Origin: a virus
DNA length: 24,673 nucleotides
Virus record (IMG/VR): IMGVR_UViG_3300036790_000767
Location: 1-24,673 of that record
Strand: one strand, 5' to 3'
The position numbers and the translations under genes were made by a program. Shown here piece after piece: positions 19,820 through 24,673 of this stretch; position 1 is the stretch's first letter, and each line of letters begins with the position of its first letter. The notes below the pieces were generated by a model, which had not been told where the DNA came from, ran no database searches, and saw only the letters and a program-made list of their open reading frames with translations.

Positions 19820-19820
19820 C

Positions 19821-20255
19821 TCATGCCGTCACCCGCTTGCGCTTGATCGTCGTTGATTCAGCGTCGTCGGCCAGCGAGTGATCAGCACTCGCCAGCATCT
19901 CCTCGGCCCGCTGCTCCGCCTTCTTCTCTGCCCAGTCCCGCTGCTGCGAGATGCGGGCCGCCTTCCGGGCCGCCATGTCGTCGATCATCTTCTCCAGCTC
20001 GATGTCGGCCACCCGATCGATGGCCACGTCCATCCGCTCCATGTCCCGCTCGTTGCGGAGGGTGTCGTTCAGCCGGGCCGTGTAGTCGTTCAGGGCCTTG
20101 GCCAGCGACGTCTCCAGCGGCTTCTCCGAGTCCTCACTCAGCCTCTTCAGCTTCAGCACCTCCCGCTCCATCGTCTCGAAGGCGGCGCCCCGGGCCAGGT
20201 GCACCCTCTCCAGCTGCTCCGGCGGGGAGGCAGCGACCTTGCCTGTCCGGCTCAT
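19821..20255 (-). CDS. Helical late protein, candidate small terminase subunit
   Basis: 144 residues, almost all charged helix (MEREVLKLKRLSEDSEKPLE, then RNERDMERMDVAIDRVADIE and a KKAEQRAEEML coil), with a basic end (IKRKRV). Length and helical content fit a small terminase oligomerisation core, and it is the gene preceding the large terminase in transcription order. There is no clear HTH, so this is a guess from place. The start follows a hairpin (20259-20277). Its 3' end encodes the second copy of the hairpin element, and the 39-bp arm begins right after its stop. Confidence 0.5.
   Translation of the reverse strand: MSRTGKVAASPPEQLERVHLARGAAFETMEREVLKLKRLSEDSEKPLETSLAKALNDYTARLNDTLRNERDMERMDVAIDRVADIELEKMIDDMAARKAARISQQRDWAEKKAEQRAEEMLASADHSLADDAESTTIKRKRVTA
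19874..19892. repeat. Hairpin element, copy 2 (GCGAGTG / CACTCGC)
   Basis: A perfect 7-bp stem with loop atcag inside the 3' end of the coding region. It matches copy 1 at 19634-19655, including flanking GGCCAG and TCAGCACTC. The stem pair T-A in copy 1 is C-G here, so pairing is kept although the bases differ. Confidence 0.55.
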
Positions 20256-20258
20256 GTG

Positions 20259-20277
20259 TGATGCACCCGCTGCATCA
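20259..20277. promoter_or_regulatory. Hairpin in a 22-base gap before a start codon
   Basis: TGATGCA-cccgc-TGCATCA fills the whole gap between the genes at 20278 and 20255. No Shine-Dalgarno sequence precedes the downstream ATG, so this hairpin occupies the ribosome-binding region and may control translation. Confidence 0.42.
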
Positions 20278-20724
20278 TCACGCCTCGATGCCGAAGCGGA
20301 AGTCCTTGTCGGAGGCGATCCACGCCTTCTCCCCGCCCAGCCAGATGCGGACGAAGGTGCCGTCGTGGGTGATCCTCGTCACCCCTTCGGTGCCGACGGC
20401 GTACCAGTTGCGGAAGAGGTGGTTGATCTCCAGCTCGTTGTTGAAGACGGCCTTGCGCAGCTCCACCGGTCGTGGCTGCAGCGGTGGCGGTGCTCGTAAG
20501 CCAGACGTCATCTGGATGTCTTCTCCCACCGAGTTGATGGCGTACAGTTCGCCTCCGACCTCATGGACGGTGACCAGCGTCTCTTCGAACGTGGGGTGTA
20601 GGTCTGGAGCTGCGGCCTGCTGTGCCTGCCCGAACGTGTTGGCGAATGCTCCCTGGGGGACTGCGGTGACTGCCCCTTCGATGGCGGCCTTGGCGGCCGC
20701 CGCTGCTTCGTGCTTCTTGCTCAT
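20278..20724 (-). CDS. Hypothetical late protein
   Basis: 148 residues, not recognised. An Ala-rich helical N-terminus (HEAAAAAKAAIEGAVTAV) precedes a strand-rich domain (ETLVTVHEVGGELYAINSVG, later GVTRITHDGTFVRIWLGGEKAWI). Start and stop of the scaffold gene overlap by four bases (ATGA), so translation is coupled to the scaffold. A minor head protein or chaperone would fit the place. Codon use is like that of its neighbours. Confidence 0.55.
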   Translation of the reverse strand: MSKKHEAAAAAKAAIEGAVTAVPQGAFANTFGQAQQAAAPDLHPTFEETLVTVHEVGGELYAINSVGEDIQMTSGLRAPPPLQPRPVELRKAVFNNELEINHLFRNWYAVGTEGVTRITHDGTFVRIWLGGEKAWIASDKDFRFGIEA

Positions 20725-21599
20725 GTGTTGTTCCCCTGTGCGGCCTTGCCGTACTTGCGAATGATGTCTGCCAGCGGGTCGTCCTTGGGCAGCGGGCGAG
20801 GCGGCCTGCTGGCCGCTGCGCCGGGTTGGACCGGGACGGGCTTCTTCAGCGCCGTCCCATCAGCTGCCTTGGGCACTGTCCCCGCTTCGTCGTCAGCGAG
20901 GTAGCGCTTGCGGCGCTCCTGGTGCCGGGCCTCGACCCTGTCGGCCGCCGTCTGGAAGACCTGCGTCGTCAGCTCCTCGTACTCCTCGGTGGTCAGCTTC
21001 AGGTCGCTGAGCGACTGCTCCGCCCAGATCCTCTCGCCCTCGGCCTTGACCTCGTCGTAGGCCTCCAGCTTCTGCACCAGCTTCGCCCTGTCGCCCGCCT
21101 TCAGGACCAGGTCCTTGGCCTTGGCCAGCAGCTTCCTCTCCTCCGCGGCCAGGGCCTCGTTCTGCCTCTCGCTCCGCAGCCTCTGCAGCTCCTGCTTGAT
21201 GCCCGTCAGCTCCTCGTTGGGCTGGGGCGGTGCACTCGCTGCAGCGCCCTGGGGCTGCGTCCACTTCATCCCGGACCGCTCCACGTAGTCCTTGGCGATG
21301 TCGGCCTCGCTGTAGCCGATGCGCTTCAGGAAGGCGGACCTGTCCTTCTGCGCCAGGTTCGTCAGCTCGTCGAACTGCCTCGCCTTGTCGGCCAGCGCCC
21401 TCCGTTCCTCGTCCCGCTTCCGCTGCTGGGCGGCCTGCACCACCCGCATCTGCTCGGGGGACGCTCCGCGACCCTTGGGTGCCTCGGCCGAATTGTCAGG
21501 GGTGGTACTGCCATCGGCGGGCTTGGGATTGTCTGCGGGCTTGGTGGGGGCACCGTTGGCGGCTGCCGTGGGGTTGGGGGTCGTCTGTTGCTCGGGCAT
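20721..21599 (-). CDS. Scaffolding protein
   Basis: 292 residues with the composition of phage scaffolds: Pro/Ala/Thr-rich disordered N-terminus (first 45), long charged helical middle (ARQFDELTNLAQKDRSAFL, later LRSERQNEALAAEERKLLAK and VQKLEAYDEVKAEGERIW), no Cys, and a basic C-terminal region (ERRKRYLADDE) ending in a short helix (LADIIRKYGKA). Such basic ends bind coat protein in P22-like systems. It lies between portal and capsid as is usual, three bases after the portal stop. It would template prohead assembly and then leave. Confidence 0.72.
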   Translation of the reverse strand: MPEQQTTPNPTAAANGAPTKPADNPKPADGSTTPDNSAEAPKGRGASPEQMRVVQAAQQRKRDEERRALADKARQFDELTNLAQKDRSAFLKRIGYSEADIAKDYVERSGMKWTQPQGAAASAPPQPNEELTGIKQELQRLRSERQNEALAAEERKLLAKAKDLVLKAGDRAKLVQKLEAYDEVKAEGERIWAEQSLSDLKLTTEEYEELTTQVFQTAADRVEARHQERRKRYLADDEAGTVPKAADGTALKKPVPVQPGAAASRPPRPLPKDDPLADIIRKYGKAAQGNNT

Positions 21600-21602
21600 G
21601 GG

Positions 21603-23525
21603 TCAGGTTCCGGGGGCATTGGGAAGGGCAGGCGACTGGGGCGCTGCCATGGGCTGGCCGAGGGGCGAGCCCTGCGGCGAAGTGGGCGCTCCCGGGGCCT
21701 GTCCTGGGCCCATCGTCGGCGCTGAGTACTCCAGCATCTTGGCCTGGAGGGACCGGTAGAACTGGTCGAGGAGGGCCAGCGCCTCCTCATCCCGCTCCTC
21801 GTCGCACAGCATCATGTTGTACTCCTGGCGGGTCACCGTCAGCACCTGCTGGCACTGGGCCGGGTCGTCCTTGGGCAGCAGGTACTCGTCCGGGGCGCAG
21901 AGGACGGGGTCGCGCTGGTGGTCGTAGAAGCCCTCGATGGCCCGGTCGAGGCGCTCCCACCAGCTGAGGATGCGGCGCTCGTTGGCCTCCACGTCAGGCT
22001 GGTCGTAGACCCTGAGGAGGGTCATCCGGTCGAGGATGCCGGCCTGCGCCAGCTCCGTTGCGTACTCCTTGCGGCCCGCCGGGGTGCGGGGCAGGTCGTT
22101 GGTGGCGAAGCTGGCGACTGTGTACTGGTCCCTGTCGAGGGAGCAGTCGGACCACTTGATCGACTTCAGGAACTTGGCGCCCTTGGCGCTGGGGCTGACG
22201 CCCTCCCTGGCGACCCGCATCCGGGTCAGCTCGATGACGGACCGGGCGACCTGCTCGTAGAACCTGTCCCTGCGGTTGCCGAACTGGGAGAGCCTGATCG
22301 ACTGGTTGTCCCGGTACTCCTGCAGCGCAGTGCCGCTGGTGACGCCGGCAGGCTTGGTGGCGTTGACGGCCCCCTCGTTGACGCCGACGTACTGGTAGGC
22401 CCACTGCTTCCAGCCTTCCAGCATGGTGTAGAAGGCGCCGTCGCCCATGATGGGCAGGTTGAGGGACTCGGGCTTGCCGCCGCCGGCACTCGCCTTGTAG
22501 GTCAGGATGTTGCGCCCGCTGCTGAACTGGCTCTCGCTGATCATGGCCCCCTCCGGCATGGCCACGCGGGGGATGGCCGTCATCCGGTAGCTGGTCACCC
22601 AGGTGCGGACCATGTCGTCGACCAGCTGCTGCTGGCGGAAGAGCATCTGCGCCACGCCGACGCCCCACCACGACAGCGGGTCCTCCTGGAAGCGCAGCTC
22701 CACGACGGGGAAGAAGTCGAGCTTCCACTCCTCTTCGAAGAGGATGCCTCCTGAGACGCAGACGACGTGCTTGCCGTCTTCGGTGGCCGGGCCCGACGGC
22801 AGCCGCCAGGCCTCGATGACGCCCCGGGTCTGGCCCAGGGTGACGGTGGGGGAGCGGGCGCTGACGGCGCGGCCGATGGGCTCCGACGATGACCCCTCGA
22901 TGACGTCGGCCTTGTCCGGGTAGGCTTCCTTCAGCTGCTGCAGGTCGGCCCGGTAGGTGTGGGCCAGCTCCCTGGGGCGCTTCATCATCCCCCACTGGGG
23001 GTCGACGAGGATGTCCGACGGGAAGACGCGCTCCACCACGATGTCGCCCGACAGGTCCTCCATGACCTTGACGTAGCCGGTGCCTGCGTAGACGGCGTCG
23101 ACCTCGGCACGAGGGGCCTCGCTGCTGATGCGGGCCCCGTCGATCTCGCCGTCGTAGTACTGCGTCAGCTTCCTGGCCCGGCGCTGCGTCTTGCTCCTGG
23201 CGTCGGTGCTGGCGAAGGTGATGCGAGGCATGTCCTTCAGCGTCTGGCTGGCGACGGCCTCAGTGCAGCTGTTGACGAGGTTGTAGGTGGCGCCTGCCCC
23301 GTAGCTGGAGGCCAGCATGGCCACGTTGGGCCCAGTGGAGCCGAGGAGCGACGACGACAGGTCGATGTAGCGCTGCCGCCACATGAAGAATGCCAGCCGC
23401 TGGCTGCTGATGAGGTCAGCGACCCGGACGTAGAACGACCAGCACTGCTTGCCGCAGTCGTCGCCCTCCCGCTTCCACCACGGTTCGTTCAGCGCGGTGA
23501 CCTTGTTGTTCGGCTTCTTGGCCAT
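21603..23525 (-). CDS. Portal protein
   Basis: 640 residues, the size of P22/T7-type portals. Recognisable portal features are a helical start with RLAFFMWRQRYIDLSSSLLG, a TYNLVNSCTEAVASQTLKD helix, a KVMEDLSGDIVVERVFPSDI-type strand pair followed by LVDPQWGMMKRPRELA, a long central helix (LFRQQQLVDDMVRTWVTSYR), TSGTALQEYRDNQSIRLSQF and a C-terminal helical barrel-like region with Asp/Glu-rich coils. It forms the dodecameric vertex through which terminase packs DNA. The tail (Pro/Gln/Gly-rich) is probably disordered. The start overlaps the upstream gene's TGA (TGATG). Confidence 0.82.
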   Translation of the reverse strand: MAKKPNNKVTALNEPWWKREGDDCGKQCWSFYVRVADLISSQRLAFFMWRQRYIDLSSSLLGSTGPNVAMLASSYGAGATYNLVNSCTEAVASQTLKDMPRITFASTDARSKTQRRARKLTQYYDGEIDGARISSEAPRAEVDAVYAGTGYVKVMEDLSGDIVVERVFPSDILVDPQWGMMKRPRELAHTYRADLQQLKEAYPDKADVIEGSSSEPIGRAVSARSPTVTLGQTRGVIEAWRLPSGPATEDGKHVVCVSGGILFEEEWKLDFFPVVELRFQEDPLSWWGVGVAQMLFRQQQLVDDMVRTWVTSYRMTAIPRVAMPEGAMISESQFSSGRNILTYKASAGGGKPESLNLPIMGDGAFYTMLEGWKQWAYQYVGVNEGAVNATKPAGVTSGTALQEYRDNQSIRLSQFGNRRDRFYEQVARSVIELTRMRVAREGVSPSAKGAKFLKSIKWSDCSLDRDQYTVASFATNDLPRTPAGRKEYATELAQAGILDRMTLLRVYDQPDVEANERRILSWWERLDRAIEGFYDHQRDPVLCAPDEYLLPKDDPAQCQQVLTVTRQEYNMMLCDEERDEEALALLDQFYRSLQAKMLEYSAPTMGPGQAPGAPTSPQGSPLGQPMAAPQSPALPNAPGT

Positions 23526-23770
23526 CAGCCCGCCCCGATGTGGCCGTCGAAGGCTTCAGCCGCTCGGCGGAAGAGGTCCTCTGGAGAGCCAGGATGGTAG
23601 GGGTCAGGCGCCTTGGGCTTCTGCAGCTGCACCGTCAGGCCGCCGTCCGCTGAGACGACGACGCTGCTGACGCTGTAGCCGAAGTTGCCCGCCGTCCTGA
23701 GGACGCCCTCCAGCGAGGAGACTGCGTCCTTCTTCTTGTCTGCCTTGGGCTGTTCCGGCGCTCCGCTCAT
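23525..23770 (-). CDS. Hypothetical small protein before portal
   Basis: 81 residues, not recognised. A Lys/Asp-rich start (PKADKKKDAVSS) is followed by a small alpha/beta unit: LEGVLRTAGNFGYSVSSVVV reads as helix then strand, then GGLTVQLQKPKAP. The order resembles small phage proteins of unknown function found upstream of portal genes. The ATG overlaps a TGA (ATGA) closing a 14-codon frame that starts at 23811, so coupling from a short leader is possible. Confidence 0.55.
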   Translation of the reverse strand: MSGAPEQPKADKKKDAVSSLEGVLRTAGNFGYSVSSVVVSADGGLTVQLQKPKAPDPYHPGSPEDLFRRAAEAFDGHIGAG

Positions 23771-23819
23771 GCGGAGTAGGTATTGGTCCCAACCTGAGGA
23801 TGGGCGCCCATGGCGTGGA

Positions 23820-24053
23820 TCAGCGCCGCCCCAGCACCATCTCCCGTCGCTGGGCCCCCGTCAGCAGGTTGGCCCTGCGTGGGTGGCCCGAATTGTCCAT
23901 TGGTGTTCCTCCGTCAGCGGCGCTTGGGATTGTCGTGGGGGCAGCGGTGGGCACCGCTCGGGCCCCTGAGCGCTTCCTGCGGTCCCACAGGCTCCAGGAC
24001 AGCGAGGCCAGGCCTCCCATGCACAGCAATGCGTCGAGGGCGTGGAACATCAC
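23820..24053 (-). CDS. Small membrane-anchored protein
   Basis: 77 residues. ATGA overlap with the tail-fibre stop. A hydrophobic segment (ALDALLCMGGLASLSWSLW) near the N-terminus is followed by a basic RRKR, as in an anchor with the C-terminus in the cytoplasm. The rest is Ala/Pro-rich, then basic (HPRRANLLTGAQRREMVLGRR). An internal ATG at 23900, behind a strong GGAGG, could start a separate 26-residue product in the same frame. The segment could be a lysis helper, but no other lysis gene is seen. Confidence 0.48.
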   Translation of the reverse strand: MMFHALDALLCMGGLASLSWSLWDRRKRSGARAVPTAAPTTIPSAADGGTPMDNSGHPRRANLLTGAQRREMVLGRR

Positions 24054-24673
24054 TGCACCCAGCTCACTGTCAGCCGGCCCGATCCGCCGGCGCCGCCGCC
24101 CCCGCCCGTCGTGGCATTGCCGCCGCCGCCGCCGCCGGCCCCGGTGTTGGCCGAGGCGCTGCTGCCGCTGCCCGCTGTCGAGACGCCGCCTGTCCCGCCA
24201 GCGCCGCCCGCGCCGTACGGCCCCGCTCCGCCGCCGCCGCCGCCTGCGTTGGTGACGACCGCGCCCGCGGCGCCGCCGGAGAAGCCGCCCGTGGCGTTCA
24301 TGGCGCCGGGCTGTCCCAGCACCGCGATGGCGATGCCGCCTGAGCCGGGGTGCCCGACGGGAAGCGCTGAAGTCGTAGGCGAGGTGTCGTAGCAGTAGAG
24401 GTTGGCGCCGGTGCTGCTCTTCGTCGCCGCGCCGCCGGGAGAGAACGTGGCGGTGCTCGTGACGTTGGCTCCCGATGCGCCGCCGAACGTCGCCAGCGAG
24501 CCGAAGGTGGTGTCAGCGCCGAAGTTGCCGTCGACGCCCACTGCACCGGCGGCGCCGCCTGCCCCGATCGTCACTGAGTACGAGGTGCCCGGCACCACGG
24601 CCACGACGACCGTCGACAGCAGCGCTCCCCCGCCGCCGCCTCCCGGCGCCCGTGACCCCGTGGAGTTGCCGCC
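24050..24673 (-). CDS. Gly-rich tail fibre protein, 5' end outside window
   Basis: At least 207 residues; the frame is open to the window edge. Composition is dominated by Gly, Ala, Ser and Thr, with poly-Gly runs and the motif PGTSYSVTIGAGG early and GSGRLTVSWVQ at the end. This is the pattern of the Gly-rich domain found in phage tail fibres and receptor-binding tips (strand, Gly sheet, closing RLTV-type strand). The GTG at 24604 is not taken as the start because coding character goes on upstream. This gene and the partial fibre at the left end suggest that the tail module lies outside the window. Confidence 0.68.
   Translation of the reverse strand, partial: GGNSTGSRAPGGGGGGALLSTVVVAVVPGTSYSVTIGAGGAAGAVGVDGNFGADTTFGSLATFGGASGANVTSTATFSPGGAATKSSTGANLYCYDTSPTTSALPVGHPGSGGIAIAVLGQPGAMNATGGFSGGAAGAVVTNAGGGGGGAGPYGAGGAGGTGGVSTAGSGSSASANTGAGGGGGGNATTGGGGGAGGSGRLTVSWVQ

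Larger units (their letters stand above)
18833..19820. other. 1 kb gene-poor interval with repeats and hairpins
   Basis: No frame here has convincing coding character. It holds: three 16-bp direct repeats, a 39-bp inverted repeat at its edges, hairpins CTTGAG-gacg-CTCAAG (19024-19039) and CCGAGG-cttggta-CCTCGG (19468-19486), two GGTACC sites, palindromes GAACATGTTC (19405-19414) and GCCCTTCGAAGGGC (19496-19509), a long hairpin (19634-19655) and a plus-strand terminator. This is far denser in secondary structure than the intergenic gaps elsewhere. A packaging site, a structured RNA or a remnant element are the candidates. A minus-strand frame from 19754 has some coding look in its first 45 codons (see rejected list). 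Confidence 0.6.

Noticed and set aside
20826-21725. 299-residue plus-strand frame
   Set aside because: Leu/Arg-rich antisense shadow of the scaffold and portal genes.

Overview
This window is part of a high-GC, temperate tailed-phage genome or prophage (Caudoviricetes). It holds a full head module: portal, scaffold, large terminase, major capsid protein and a head-tail adaptor. It also has a tyrosine-recombinase lysogeny module and two incomplete tail-fibre-type genes, one running off each end. The host is not shown directly. The best hint is the phage-borne lipoprotein near the left end, with an Ala-Ala-Cys-Gly-Gly lipobox followed by a Pro/Asp-Ala-Gly-rich spacer. That style is common in Myxococcota, so a myxobacterial host is my guess only.

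Layout. (a) 1-2626, plus strand: 3' part of a tail fibre with a lectin-like C-terminus, then a GT2-type glycosyltransferase. (b) 2631-4209, minus strand: the lipoprotein and a GIY-YIG endonuclease. (c) 4210-4523: a likely attP, in which the 3' half of a tRNA-Cys is flanked on both sides by TGGTACC motifs. (d) 4524-7871: the lysogeny region, with two unknown minus-strand genes, a small excisionase-like HTH protein (plus), two small coupled genes and the integrase (minus). (e) 7872-8025: a divergent control region packed with palindromes. (f) 8026-14102, plus strand: an early operon of thirteen genes, most joined by 1-4 base stop/start overlaps. It includes a putative polymerase carrying a Ser-Ser-Thr repeat linker, HTH and sigma-region-4-like regulators, a zinc-ribbon protein, a GT4-type glycosyltransferase and two paralogous mini-proteins. 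(g) 14121-24673, minus strand: the late structural operon, read from right to left.

The most unusual part is the 1 kb gap between the large terminase gene and its upstream neighbour (18833-19820). I see no convincing gene there. It is bracketed by a perfect 39-bp inverted repeat. It also contains 16-bp repeats, a plus-strand intrinsic terminator lying against the direction of the late operon, TGGTACC sites, and a hairpin that recurs in the neighbouring gene with a compensatory base-pair change. It may hold the packaging site, a structured non-coding RNA, or both.

Ten of the eleven GGTACC sites in the window are intergenic, and all ten read TGGTACC in one orientation. They cluster around attP, in front of the integrase and lipoprotein genes, and in the terminase gap, so they look like binding sites for one phage DNA-binding protein. 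All functions are read from sequence patterns by eye; no database search was run.
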